Part shown: piece by piece, positions 36,238 through 43,724 of the stretch | Position numbering within the stretch: position 1 is the first letter of the stretch | Layout of the letters: every line of letters starts with the position of its first letter | From: Streptomyces antibioticus | Lineage (GTDB): Bacteria > Actinomycetota > Actinomycetes > Streptomycetales > Streptomycetaceae | Reading direction: 5' to 3' | Assembly (NCBI RefSeq): GCF_002019855.1 | Contig: NZ_CM007717.1 | Span: 5,195,798-5,259,797 of the forward strand | Length of the DNA: 64,000 nucleotides | Position numbers and translations under genes: made by a program | The notes under the pieces: model-generated | Told to the model about the DNA's origin: nothing | What the model saw: the letters and a program-made list of their open reading frames with translations, nothing else | Database searches by the model: none

Positions 36238-36645
36238 CTTCACCGTCAGCACCGGCGTCAGGGCAGCGCCGGTGCCTGGGAGCGGCGCCGGGGGGTTGCG
36301 CCGCTGGATTCATGTATCGGGGGGCGGGGTTCGTGTGCATCGTGCTGGATGTGGACGGTCCCCGCAACCGTTTGACCCAGCCCTTGTGCATTTCTGCGGT
36401 TTCAGCCGGTCGGCCCCGGGCGTCCCCGAGGCCGGCCGTTCTCTTGGTGACCGGGCTGCTGTCCCCTGCCGTCCGGTCACGTGCTGGAGCGAGGTCCCAC
36501 GGCGCACGGCACGATCCGTACGCCTCAACGCTCCAGTGATCCACGCGTGGTTCTTCCGGGCCCGCCCCTGGCTGGAACGGACACCGGGACCAACGAAGCG
36601 TGCCGGGGGCGGTCACGCGCCGTACGGGTGAGAGGAGGACCGAAC
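36238..36645. other. Intergenic region downstream of chorismate mutase
   Basis: These 408 bp contain open frames on both strands, but none has an RBS or consistent Streptomyces third-position bias. The only feature is an imperfect hairpin at 36407-36439 (GGTCGGCC and GGCCGGCC arms with CGGG/CCCG inside), which could terminate the chorismate mutase transcript. I looked for a tRNA and saw none. Confidence 0.5.
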
Positions 36646-36942
36646 TCAGATGCGACCGCGGCACAGTTCGAGCAGCGTCAGGGCGAGCGCGGTGCCGGGC
36701 TTGCCCAGCGCGTCCCGGTAGTGGCCGAGGACCTCCATCTCGCGGGAGAGGTTCACCCGCCGCCCGCCGGAGGTGATCCGGGCCTCCTGGATCACGGCGG
36801 AGACGGCCGTCCGCTCCTGGATCAGACCGATGATCCGGTCGTCGAGCGCGTCGATGCGCTCACGGGCACCGGTGATCACCTCGGCCGCCTCGGGGGTGCG
36901 GGCGCCGGTCACGTCGGTCGCGGTCACGTCGGTCGCGGTCAT
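36646..36942 (-). CDS. Chorismate mutase (AroQ class)
   Basis: A 98-residue all-helical AroQ-type enzyme that rearranges chorismate to prephenate, the branch point to phenylalanine and tyrosine. [57 protein letters not shown] carries the Arg, Lys/Arg and Glu/Gln positions of the family active site. Start: ATG with GAGGAG 6-7 bp upstream; the longer frame to 36987 has no RBS. The N-terminus contains a tandem duplication [10 protein letters not shown] encoded by a 15-bp repeat. Upstream on the same strand are a predicted leaderless leader peptide and a strong hairpin (37000-37162), which suggest attenuation by aromatic amino acids. Confidence 0.9.
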   Translation of the reverse strand: MTATDVTATDVTGARTPEAAEVITGARERIDALDDRIIGLIQERTAVSAVIQEARITSGGRRVNLSREMEVLGHYRDALGKPGTALALTLLELCRGRI

Positions 36943-36999
36943 GGGGGCTCCTCGTCGGATTCGAGTGGGGCGGCCCCGGAGCGACACGGTCCGCGAACG

Positions 37000-37036
37000 C
37001 CAGGCGCCCCGGACCTTGTCGGCCCGGGGCGCCTGG
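37000..37036 (-). terminator. Predicted attenuator hairpin in the chorismate mutase leader
   Basis: On the minus strand CCAGGCGCCCCGG (37036-37024) pairs with CCGGGGCGCCTGG (37012-37000), a perfect 13-bp stem with an 11-base loop. It begins 19 bases after the stop of the leader peptide and ends 58 bp before the chorismate mutase start. No gene other than the leader ends before it, which is the hallmark of an attenuator. A U-run is absent, as in many Streptomyces terminators. Confidence 0.65.
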
Positions 37037-37055
37037 GAAGTCGCTTGTCAGTTGC

Positions 37056-37127
37056 TCAAGCAGCACGACCATGGCAGCCGGTGGGCCGGATGCCATAGGT
37101 AAAGAGGAAGGCCGGGTGCGTGAGCAT
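37056..37127 (-). CDS. Putative aromatic-rich leader peptide of chorismate mutase
   Basis: A 23-codon frame that starts with ATG at 37127 and ends TGA. The peptide begins MLTHPA, continues with FLFTY (codons 7-11: UUC, CUC, UUU, ACC, UAU) and ends HGRAA, so two Phe and one Tyr codons lie together. The promoter at 37134-37162 puts the transcription start on the A of this ATG, so it would be translated from a leaderless mRNA. A 26-bp imperfect palindrome (37071-37096) starts at the Tyr codon and could act as the pause or alternative hairpin. Ribosome stalling at Phe/Tyr codons would then control the attenuator at 37000-37036. All regulatory claims are inference. Confidence 0.6.
   Translation of the reverse strand: MLTHPAFLFTYGIRPTGCHGRAA
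37071..37096 (-). promoter_or_regulatory. Pause/antiterminator hairpin inside the leader peptide frame
   Basis: Outer arms ATGGCA and TGCCAT and inner arms CCGG and CCGG pair with one mismatch around a 4-base loop. The hairpin begins within the UAU codon of the leader peptide. The neighbouring GCCATGG (37075-37069 on the minus strand) can alternatively pair, with one bulge, with CCAGGC in the 5' arm of the attenuator. Confidence 0.5.
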
Positions 37128-37133
37128 GCGGCC

Positions 37134-37162
37134 AGTATGCCGTGGTGTCCCCGGGTGTCCAA
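37134..37162 (-). promoter_or_regulatory. Promoter of the chorismate mutase leader transcript
   Basis: On the minus strand TTGGAC (37162-37157), a 17-bp spacer and CATACT (37139-37134) form a good vegetative promoter. Six bases after the -10 hexamer comes the ATG of the leader peptide, so the mRNA is predicted to be leaderless. Confidence 0.65.
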
Positions 37163-37262
37163 GACGGTTCGGATCGTGAGACGGCTTCGGCCCCGAAGGG
37201 GCTGCGCGGCGCCCGGTAGACTCGGCCCCACACACACCTCGCTCACCGCCGGAAGGCAACCC

Positions 37263-38837
37263 GTGTCATCAGCGACCCCCGCCGCCCCCGACACCGTCCT
37301 GGTCGTCGACTTCGGCGCGCAGTACGCCCAGCTCATCGCCCGTCGGGTCCGCGAGGCCCGGGTCTACAGCGAGATCGTGCCGAGCACCATGCCGGTCGAG
37401 GAGATGCTCGCCAGGAACCCGGCGGCGATCATCCTCTCCGGCGGCCCCTCGTCCGTGTACGAGGAGGGCGCGCCCCGCCTCGACCGCTCGATCTTCGAGG
37501 CCGGCGTCCCGGTCTTCGGTATGTGCTACGGCTTCCAGCTCATGGCCCAGAGCCTCGGCGGCACCGTCGACAACACCGGCGCCCGCGAGTACGGCCGCAC
37601 CGACCTGCACGTCTCCCGGACGTCCTCCACCCTCTTCGAGGGCACCCCCGCCGAGCAGGCGGTCTGGATGTCGCACGGCGACGCCTGCTCCGCCGCCCCC
37701 GAGGGCTTCACCGTCAGCGCCTCCACGGACGTCGTCCCGGTCGCCGCCTTCGAGAACGACGAGAAGAAGCTCTACGGCGTCCAGTACCACCCCGAGGTCC
37801 TGCACTCCACGTACGGCCAGCAGGTCCTGGAGCACTTCCTCTACCGGGGCGCGGGCCTGACCCCCGACTGGACCACCGGCAATGTGATCGACGAGCAGAT
37901 CGCCGCGATCCGCGAGCTGGTCGGCGACCGGCGCGCCATCTGCGGTCTGTCCGGCGGTGTCGACTCCGCGGTGGCCGCGGCCCTCGTGCAGAAGGCCATC
38001 GGCTCCCAGCTCACCTGCGTCTACGTCGACCACGGTCTGATGCGCAAGGGCGAGACCGAGCAGGTCGAGAAGGACTTCGTCGCCGCGACCGGCGTCCAGC
38101 TCAAGGTCGTCGACGCCGAGGAGCGGTTCCTCACCGCCCTCAAGGGGGTCTCCGACCCCGAGGAGAAGCGGAAGATCATCGGCCGCGAGTTCATCCGCGT
38201 CTTCGAGCAGGCCCAGGCCGAGATCATCGCCGACGAGGGTCCGGCGGTCGAGTTCCTCGTCCAGGGCACCCTCTACCCCGACGTGGTGGAGTCCGGCGGC
38301 GGCACCGGCACCGCCAACATCAAGTCCCACCACAACGTCGGCGGCCTCCCCGAGGACCTCGAGTTCAAGCTGATCGAGCCGCTGCGCAAGCTGTTCAAGG
38401 ACGAGGTCCGGATGGTCGGCCAGGAACTGGGCCTGCCCGAGGAGATCGTCCAGCGCCAGCCCTTCCCCGGCCCCGGCCTCGGCATCCGCATCGTCGGCGA
38501 GGTCACCAAGGAGCGCCTGGACCTCCTGCGCGACGCCGACGCCATCGCCCGCGAGGAACTGACGGCCGCCGGACTCGACCGCGAGATCTGGCAGTGCCCG
38601 GTGGTCCTCCTCGCCGACGTCCGCAGCGTCGGTGTCCAGGGCGACGGCCGCACCTACGGCCACCCGATCGTGCTGCGCCCGGTCTCCTCCGAGGACGCCA
38701 TGACCGCCGACTGGTCGCGGCTGCCGTACGACGTCCTGGCGAAGATCTCCACCCGGATCACCAACGAGGTGCGGGACGTCAACCGCGTGGTCGTCGACGT
38801 GACGTCGAAGCCGCCGGGCACGATCGAGTGGGAGTAG
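37263..38837 (+). CDS. guaA: GMP synthase (glutamine-hydrolysing)
   Basis: A 524-residue two-domain cytosolic enzyme converting XMP to GMP with ATP and glutamine. The N-terminal class I amidotransferase (~1-200) has [18 protein letters not shown], the nucleophile in [15 protein letters not shown] (Cys ~87) and the His/Glu pair in YHPEV (~175). The ATP-pyrophosphatase domain has the PP-loop [15 protein letters not shown] (~229). The dimerisation domain ends [14 protein letters not shown]. It uses the product of guaB at 13321. Start: GTG giving [15 protein letters not shown], with GGAAGG about 6 bp upstream. A TAGACT (-10-like) lies at 37217-37222. It is divergent from the chorismate mutase leader. 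Confidence 0.98.
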   Translation: MSSATPAAPDTVLVVDFGAQYAQLIARRVREARVYSEIVPSTMPVEEMLARNPAAIILSGGPSSVYEEGAPRLDRSIFEAGVPVFGMCYGFQLMAQSLGGTVDNTGAREYGRTDLHVSRTSSTLFEGTPAEQAVWMSHGDACSAAPEGFTVSASTDVVPVAAFENDEKKLYGVQYHPEVLHSTYGQQVLEHFLYRGAGLTPDWTTGNVIDEQIAAIRELVGDRRAICGLSGGVDSAVAAALVQKAIGSQLTCVYVDHGLMRKGETEQVEKDFVAATGVQLKVVDAEERFLTALKGVSDPEEKRKIIGREFIRVFEQAQAEIIADEGPAVEFLVQGTLYPDVVESGGGTGTANIKSHHNVGGLPEDLEFKLIEPLRKLFKDEVRMVGQELGLPEEIVQRQPFPGPGLGIRIVGEVTKERLDLLRDADAIAREELTAAGLDREIWQCPVVLLADVRSVGVQGDGRTYGHPIVLRPVSSEDAMTADWSRLPYDVLAKISTRITNEVRDVNRVVVDVTSKPPGTIEWE

Positions 38838-38850
38838 GTCTCCCTGAGGC

Positions 38851-39324
38851 TCAGGTCCGTTTGAGGGTGCGCACCGGCTCTCCGGGCTTCCAGACCTGGG
38901 TGACCAGGTACGTCTCGTCCTCGACGTAGGTCCGTACGACCTCCGTCAGCTCGGTGCGGAAGAGGTGGAACGGCTCCGGCGGTTCCACCTCTTTCCTGTA
39001 CGCCGCCTTGGCCGCCGGGTCCGTCACCTCCACCGCCCGGCCGCCGATCCGTACGTCCCCGCCGCCCATCGTGGTGCCCTCGCCCGGGTTGGCCTGGAGC
39101 GCGAACCGCGGATCGCGGCGCAGATCGAGCGCCTTCAGCGAGTCCGGCATCATGCCGAGCCACACCTGCCCGCCGAGGAAACGGACCTCGATGCCCGAGG
39201 TGCGCGGCGAGCCGTCCCGGCGCAGGGTCGCGAGGACGTGGTGGGTGTAGGCGCCGAAGCGCTGCTCGACGGTCGTCGCGAGATCGGGTTCGGCTGCGGC
39301 GAAGGCCGCCCATGTCGATGCCAT
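38851..39324 (-). CDS. Pyridoxamine 5'-phosphate oxidase-fold protein
   Basis: A 157-residue split-beta-barrel protein of the PPOX/FMN or F420-binding superfamily. It starts ASTWAAFAAAEPDLATTVEQRFG, then HHVLATLRRDGSPRTSGIEVRFLGGQVWLGMMPDSLKALDLRRDPRFALQANPGE, the typical strand order with the RDP cofactor loop. Such actinobacterial proteins often use F420 or bind haem or biliverdin; cofactor and substrate cannot be decided here. Start: ATG at 39324 giving MASTWAAF; the longer upstream frame has no coding signal. The stop is 13 bp from guaA, convergent. Confidence 0.82.
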   Translation of the reverse strand: MASTWAAFAAAEPDLATTVEQRFGAYTHHVLATLRRDGSPRTSGIEVRFLGGQVWLGMMPDSLKALDLRRDPRFALQANPGEGTTMGGGDVRIGGRAVEVTDPAAKAAYRKEVEPPEPFHLFRTELTEVVRTYVEDETYLVTQVWKPGEPVRTLKRT

Positions 39325-39485
39325 GCACCGAGTCTGACCCCGATACCCGACATCTTCTGTCGCCATTTTGGCGCGATCTTGTGTGGTGTCGCGGTGCCGG
39401 ACGTCATCGTTGCATAACAAGCCTGTTCTCCTGCGCTGACCGACGGTAACTTCCGCCCGTACACCCACCCAGTGCTGGAGGATCG

Positions 39486-40280
39486 ATGCACGGGCCCACA
39501 CCGCCTGCCCCGCTGCCCACCGATCGGCTGGAGTTCGCCATGCCGCCGATGCACGACTCGGTGGAGGACGAGCGCCGGCACCGCAAGGAACGCCTGGCGG
39601 GCGCCGTGCGCCTGTTCGGGCGGATGGGCTTCGAGGACGGCGTCTCCGGGCACATCACCGCCCGCGACCCCGACTTCAGCGACTGCTTCTGGGTCAACCC
39701 CTTCGGCATGCCCTTCAAGCACGTCACCGTCAGTGACCTGGTGCTGGTCAACTCCGAGGGACAGGTCGTCGAGGGCCGCTACCACGTCAACCAGGCCGCC
39801 TTCACCGTCCACTCCCAGGTCCACGCGGCCCGCCCGGACGTCGTCGCCGTCGCCCACTGCCACTCGGTGCACGGCCGCGCCCTCGCCGCCCTCGGCGAAC
39901 TGCTGGACCCCATCACCCAGGAGAGCTGCGCCTTCTACGAGGACGTGGCGCTGTACGACGCCTACACCGGCGTCGCCGTGGACGCCGAGGAGGGCCGGCG
40001 CATCGCCCGGGTGCTCGGCTCCCGCAAGGCGCTGGTGCTGCGCAACCACGGGCTGCTGACCGTGGGGGACTCGGTGGACGCGGCGGCCTGGTGGTTCCTG
40101 TCCATGGAGCGTTCCAGCCAGGTCCAGCTCACCGCCCGCGCGGCCGGCCGCCCGGTCCTGATCGACCACAAGGCGGCGGTCGCCACCCGGGAGCAGTTGG
40201 GCGGCGACCTGGTGGCCTGGATCAACTACCAGCCCCTGTGGCAGGACATCAGCCGCAGCGAGCCGGATCTGCTGAGCTGA
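39486..40280 (+). CDS. Class II aldolase/adducin family protein
   Basis: A 264-residue zinc-dependent protein of the fuculose-aldolase/adducin fold. Motifs: GFEDGVSGHITARDP (phosphate/substrate loop, ~49-63), the zinc ligands in AHCHSVHGRALAALG (~119) and LRNHGLLTVGDSVDAAAW (His ~183), with WINYQPLWQDI near the end. Members cleave sugar phosphates to dihydroxyacetone phosphate and an aldehyde or decarboxylate related compounds; the substrate is unknown. Start: ATG with GGAGG 4 bp upstream. It is followed after 11 bp by the convergent ABC transporter operon. Confidence 0.88.
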   Translation: MHGPTPPAPLPTDRLEFAMPPMHDSVEDERRHRKERLAGAVRLFGRMGFEDGVSGHITARDPDFSDCFWVNPFGMPFKHVTVSDLVLVNSEGQVVEGRYHVNQAAFTVHSQVHAARPDVVAVAHCHSVHGRALAALGELLDPITQESCAFYEDVALYDAYTGVAVDAEEGRRIARVLGSRKALVLRNHGLLTVGDSVDAAAWWFLSMERSSQVQLTARAAGRPVLIDHKAAVATREQLGGDLVAWINYQPLWQDISRSEPDLLS

Positions 40281-40291
40281 GCCGTGCGGGC

Positions 40292-41056
40292 TCAGCCGAA
40301 CTGTTTCCTGGACCACCGGTGGCCGAGGACGGTGAGGGCCAGACACCAGACCAGGGCGATCCAGCCGTTGTGACCGATCTCCGTGCCGAGGAGGAGTCCG
40401 CGCAGGGTCTCGATGGCGGGGGTGAAGGGCTGGTACTCGGCGACCGGCCGGAACCAGCCCGGCATGCTGTCCAGCGGCACGAAGGCGCTCGATATCAGGG
40501 GCAGCAGGATCAGCGGCATGGCGCTGTTGCTCGCCGCTTCGGCGTTCGGGCTGCTCATCCCCATGCCGACCGCGATCCAGGTGAACGCCAGCGCGAAGAC
40601 GGCGAGCAGTCCGAAGGCCGCGAGCCATTCCAGGACGGTGGCGTCCGTGGAGCGGAAGCCCATGGCGGCCCCGATCGCGCCGACGAGGACGACGCTCGCG
40701 AGCGCCCGGATCACGCTGCCCGCGACATGGCCGAACAGGACGGACCCGCGGTGGATGGCCATGGTCCGGAAGCGGGCGATGATCCCCTCGTTCATGTCGG
40801 TGGCCACGGACACCGCGGTGCCGACCGTGGTCGAGCCGATCGTCATCAGCAGGATGCCGGGGACGAGATAGGCGAGGTAGGCGGAGCGGCCCGCGCCGCC
40901 GCTCATGGTGCCGCCGAAGACGTAGACGAACAGCAGCAGGAGCATGACCGGGGTGAGCAGCAGGTTGAGGGTGAGGGAGGGGTAGCGGCGGGCGTGCAGG
41001 AGGTTGCGCCGCAGCATGGTGGAGGAGTCGCGGATCGCGAGGGCCAGGGTGCTCAT
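40292..41056 (-). CDS. ABC-2 type transporter permease (DrrB-like)
   Basis: A 254-residue integral membrane protein with six predicted helices, of the ABC-2 permease family used for drug or lipid export. MLRRNLLHARRYPSLTLNLLLTPVMLLLLFVYVFGG begins it. GILLMTIGSTTVGTAVSVATDMNEGIIARFRTMAIHR and the conserved FVPLDSMPGWFRPVAEYQPFTPAIETLRGLL towards the C-terminus are diagnostic of DrrB-like members. The ATG overlaps the stop of the ATPase gene (ATGA), and AAGGAG lies upstream. It works with the ATPase as an efflux pump; the substrate is unknown. Confidence 0.93.
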   Translation of the reverse strand: MSTLALAIRDSSTMLRRNLLHARRYPSLTLNLLLTPVMLLLLFVYVFGGTMSGGAGRSAYLAYLVPGILLMTIGSTTVGTAVSVATDMNEGIIARFRTMAIHRGSVLFGHVAGSVIRALASVVLVGAIGAAMGFRSTDATVLEWLAAFGLLAVFALAFTWIAVGMGMSSPNAEAASNSAMPLILLPLISSAFVPLDSMPGWFRPVAEYQPFTPAIETLRGLLLGTEIGHNGWIALVWCLALTVLGHRWSRKQFG

Positions 41057-42033
41057 CGTGCGGACTCCTTGGGGTGGTCGGGCCGGCCGGGCACGGTGGT
41101 GTCGCCGGTGAGGGCGAAGAAGACGTCGTCCAGGTCGGGGGTGTGCACGGTCAGTTCGGCGGCCTCGACGCCGACGGCGTCCAGGCGGTCCAGGAGCGAG
41201 CGCAGGGCGCGCTGGCTGCCGTCGCTGGGGAGCCGCAGGGCGAGCGCCTCGTCGTCCCGGGTGACCTCGTCCAGTGCGGCGGTGGCGCTTCGGTAGGCGG
41301 CGGGGTCGGTGAAGCGGAGCCGGACATGGCCGCCGGGGACGAGCCGCTTGAGTTCGTCGGCGGTGCCCTGCGCGGCGATCCGGCCGCCGTCGAGGACGGC
41401 GATCCGGTCGGCGAGCTGATCGGCCTCCTCCAGGTACTGGGTGGTGAGGAAGACGGTGACCCCGCCCGCGACCAGGTCGCGGATGATCTGCCACATGGTG
41501 TGACGCGAGCGGGGGTCGAGACCGGTGGTCGGCTCGTCGAGGAAGATGATCCGCGGGTCGCCGACCAGGGTCATGGCGATGTCGAGCCGGCGTTTCATGC
41601 CCCCGGAGTAGGTGGCGGCGGGCTTGCCGGCGGCCTCGGTGAGGTCGAAGCGCTCCAGCAGTTCGGCGGCGACGCGCCGCCCCTCGGGCCGGGACAGATG
41701 GTGCAGGTCGGCCATGAGGAGCATGTTCTCCTCGCCGGTGATCAGTCCGTCGACGGCGGAGAACTGCCCGGTGACACCGATCGCGGCGCGGACCGCCTGC
41801 GGGTCGGCGGCGAGGTCGTGGCCCGCGACCCGGGCCCGGCCTCCGTCGGCGGCGACGAGCGTGGAGAGGATCTGCACGGCGGTGGTCTTGCCCGCGCCGT
41901 TCGGGCCGAGCAGCGCGAAGACGGTTCCTCGCGGGACGGTCAGGTCGACGCCGTCCAGGACGGTCTTGTCGCCGTAGGACTTGCGCAGGCCGTGCGCCTC
42001 GATGGCCGGGTCGGTGCTGGCCGGGTCGGTCAT
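41053..42033 (-). CDS. ABC transporter ATP-binding protein (DrrA-like)
   Basis: A 326-residue ATPase. Walker A GPNGAGKTTAVQ (~39), Q-loop in IGVTGQFSAVDGLITGEENMLLMADL, signature YSGGMKRRLDIAMTL (~137), Walker B IIFLDEPTTGLDPRSR (~160) and switch His in FLTTQYLEEADQLAD. The C-terminal ~90 residues (HVRLRFTDPAAYRSATAALDEV) are the DUF4162-type domain of drug-export ATPases. It energises the permease encoded just downstream. The DUF4097 gene lies 36 bp upstream on the same strand, so the three form one operon, divergent from the MarR/GbsR-like regulator. Confidence 0.95.
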   Translation of the reverse strand: MTDPASTDPAIEAHGLRKSYGDKTVLDGVDLTVPRGTVFALLGPNGAGKTTAVQILSTLVAADGGRARVAGHDLAADPQAVRAAIGVTGQFSAVDGLITGEENMLLMADLHHLSRPEGRRVAAELLERFDLTEAAGKPAATYSGGMKRRLDIAMTLVGDPRIIFLDEPTTGLDPRSRHTMWQIIRDLVAGGVTVFLTTQYLEEADQLADRIAVLDGGRIAAQGTADELKRLVPGGHVRLRFTDPAAYRSATAALDEVTRDDEALALRLPSDGSQRALRSLLDRLDAVGVEAAELTVHTPDLDDVFFALTGDTTVPGRPDHPKESAR

Positions 42034-42069
42034 GACAGGTGCCCCCTCAATTCTGTGTCGGTCGGTGGA

Positions 42070-42744
42070 TCACAGGCTGTGGGCCGTGATGTCGCCGTGG
42101 GCGGTGGTGGCGTGGAGGGTGAGAGCGGCGGCGGCGCCCTCGGTGTTCGTCAGCGTGTTGCGGATCCGGCCGTGGGTGGTGCCGGCGTCCAGGGAGGCGG
42201 AGACGCCGCGGGCGGCGCCGACCGAGATGTCGCCCTGCGTGGTGCGGAGCGTGACGGTGCCCCCGGTGGCCTCGGCGATCCGGATGTCGCCCTGCTGGGT
42301 GCTGATGTGCGCGGGTCCGCCGAGGCGGCCGACCGTGACGTCCCCGGCCTGGACGGTGAGGCGGGCGCCCGCGGTCTCGTCCAGCTTGACCTGGCCGTGC
42401 GCGCCGTCGAAGGTGACCTCCCCGAGCCGTCCGACCCCCCGGAACCCGGCGCCGGCCGACGTGGCCTCGACGCGGGAGCCGACGGGCAGGCGCACGGTCA
42501 CCTCGACCGATCCGGCCGGGCCGAGGATCCGGCTCCTCGCCGGTGCCGTGGCCGTGACCCGCAGGGTGCCGTCGGCGTACTCGACGGTCGCCCGCTCGGC
42601 CAGCTCCACGTCCCGGCTCCTGGCCGGGTTCAGGGGCCGGACCTCGACGGTGGTGTCGTCGCGGTCCGCGGCGATGACCCGCACCTCCCCGGCCTGGATG
42701 TCGAGGACGGCGGAGACGGGGGCGGGGGTTGCGAACTGCTGCAT
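42070..42744 (-). CDS. DUF4097 beta-strand repeat protein
   Basis: A 224-residue protein made of short repeated beta-hairpins (VRVIAADRDDTTVEVRPL, GQVKLDETAGARLTVQAGDVTVGRL, GDIRIAEATGGTVTLRTTQGDISVGAA, THGRIRNTLTN), the parallel beta-solenoid of DUF4097. No signal peptide or membrane helix is present, so it is probably cytosolic or membrane-associated through a partner. Proteins of this kind are often encoded beside ABC exporters and LiaF/PspC-type stress systems; the function is unknown. First gene of the exporter operon; the start is ATG with GAGGAGAACGC upstream. The 245-bp gap to the regulator is full of TTGCGT and TTGCAATG motifs. Confidence 0.85.
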   Translation of the reverse strand: MQQFATPAPVSAVLDIQAGEVRVIAADRDDTTVEVRPLNPARSRDVELAERATVEYADGTLRVTATAPARSRILGPAGSVEVTVRLPVGSRVEATSAGAGFRGVGRLGEVTFDGAHGQVKLDETAGARLTVQAGDVTVGRLGGPAHISTQQGDIRIAEATGGTVTLRTTQGDISVGAARGVSASLDAGTTHGRIRNTLTNTEGAAAALTLHATTAHGDITAHSL

Positions 42745-42858
42745 TGCGTTCTCCTCTGACTCGTTGTTTCCGATAGAGGAAAAGCTACGTTGCGTTCATG
42801 GATCTGGCAACGAACTTGTTGCGTCAGATCACCGTATTCGCAGGTGAATTGAGGGAAA

Positions 42859-42935
42859 TCATTGCAATGGGCTCTACCTTAACGCAATGAAGGCGAGGCG
42901 GTTCATTGCAATGGGGTGGTGGTGAACGCTATGCT
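42859..42935 (+). promoter_or_regulatory. Operator/promoter of the MarR/GbsR-like regulator
   Basis: Two copies of TCATTGCAATGG (42859-42870 and 42903-42914), each with the perfect palindrome CATTGCAATG, lie 44 bp apart. ACGCAATGA (42882-42890) in between is a degenerate half-site. TTGCAA (42907-42912), a 17-bp spacer and TATGCT (42930-42935) form a good promoter whose -35 lies inside the second palindrome. Further TTGCGT half-sites occur at about 42745, 42790 and 42819, towards the exporter operon. Autorepression and control of the exporter are inferred. Confidence 0.75.
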
Positions 42936-42989
42936 GACGGCGCCGAGGGCCACCGGGCCCCTCGGAGGGCACGCACGGAGGAGACCGCG

Positions 42990-43724
42990 ATGCCGGGAGG
43001 CAGGCTCACCCAGCAGGAACGCCGGGAGATCGCGCTGGGACTGGCCGACGGCCTCGCCTACGCCGAGATCGCCAGACGCCTCGACCGGCCGACCTCCACG
43101 ATCACCCGCGAGGTGCTGCGCAACGGCGGCCCCACCGCCTACCGCGCCGACCTGGCGCACCGGGCCACCGAGCGCCGCGCCCACCGTCGACGGCAGCCCG
43201 CCCCGCGCGGGACCGAGGCGCCCGAGCAGGCGTACGGCCGGGACGCCGAGGCCGTGCGCGCCTACGAGGAGACGCTCACCACCGTCATGACGGCCTCCGG
43301 CATGCCGTCGATGATGGCGCGCGTCCTGGCCTGCCTCACCCTCACCGACACCGGCAGCCTCACCGCGTCCGAACTCGTACAGCGCCTCCAGGTGAGCCCG
43401 GCGTCCGTGTCCAAGGCGATCGCGTTCCTGGAGAGCCAGGGCCTCGTCCGCCGGGAACGCGACGAACGCCGCCGTGACCGCTATGTCGTCGACGACGACG
43501 TCTGGTACCAGTCGATGATGGCCAGCGCCCGCTCCATCGCCCACCTCGTCGAGACGGCGCGGGAGGGCGTCCAGGTCTTCGTCCCCGGCACCCCGGCCGC
43601 CGTCCGCCTGGAGAACATCGCCCGCTTCCTCGACTTCGTCTCCGAGAGCACCGCCCGCGCCGCGGAACAGGCCCGCGAGATCCTCCGCACCCGGCCCGCG
43701 ACGGTCGCCCCGGATGCCACCTAG
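42990..43724 (+). CDS. Transcriptional regulator with IS30-like HTH and MarR/GbsR winged helix
   Basis: A 244-residue DNA-binding protein with two HTH units. Residues ~5-50 (LTQQERREIALGLADGLAYAEIARRLDRPTSTITREVLRNGG) match the HTH_38 helix-turn-helix known from IS30-type transposases. Residues ~100-170 (LTDTGSLTASELVQRLQVSPASVSKAIAFLESQGLVRRERDERRRDRYVVDD) are a MarR/GbsR winged helix. A C-terminal helical part (YQSMMASARSIAHLVETAREG) probably dimerises. It likely represses itself and the divergent exporter operon through the TTGCAATG palindromes. Start: ATG with GGAGGAGACC 6 bp upstream. The stop overlaps that of the convergent gene by 4 bp. Confidence 0.88.
   Translation: MPGGRLTQQERREIALGLADGLAYAEIARRLDRPTSTITREVLRNGGPTAYRADLAHRATERRAHRRRQPAPRGTEAPEQAYGRDAEAVRAYEETLTTVMTASGMPSMMARVLACLTLTDTGSLTASELVQRLQVSPASVSKAIAFLESQGLVRRERDERRRDRYVVDDDVWYQSMMASARSIAHLVETAREGVQVFVPGTPAAVRLENIARFLDFVSESTARAAEQAREILRTRPATVAPDAT

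Noticed and set aside
36238-36645. A tRNA or small gene downstream of chorismate mutase
   Set aside because: GGGGTTCG at ~36325 looked like a T-arm, but no acceptor or anticodon stem could be built, and the open frames lack coding bias.
42990-43140. IS30 transposase remnant
   Set aside because: The HTH resembles IS30 transposases, but it is fused in frame to a MarR/GbsR domain, has a good RBS and promoter, and there is no catalytic DDE region or terminal repeat.
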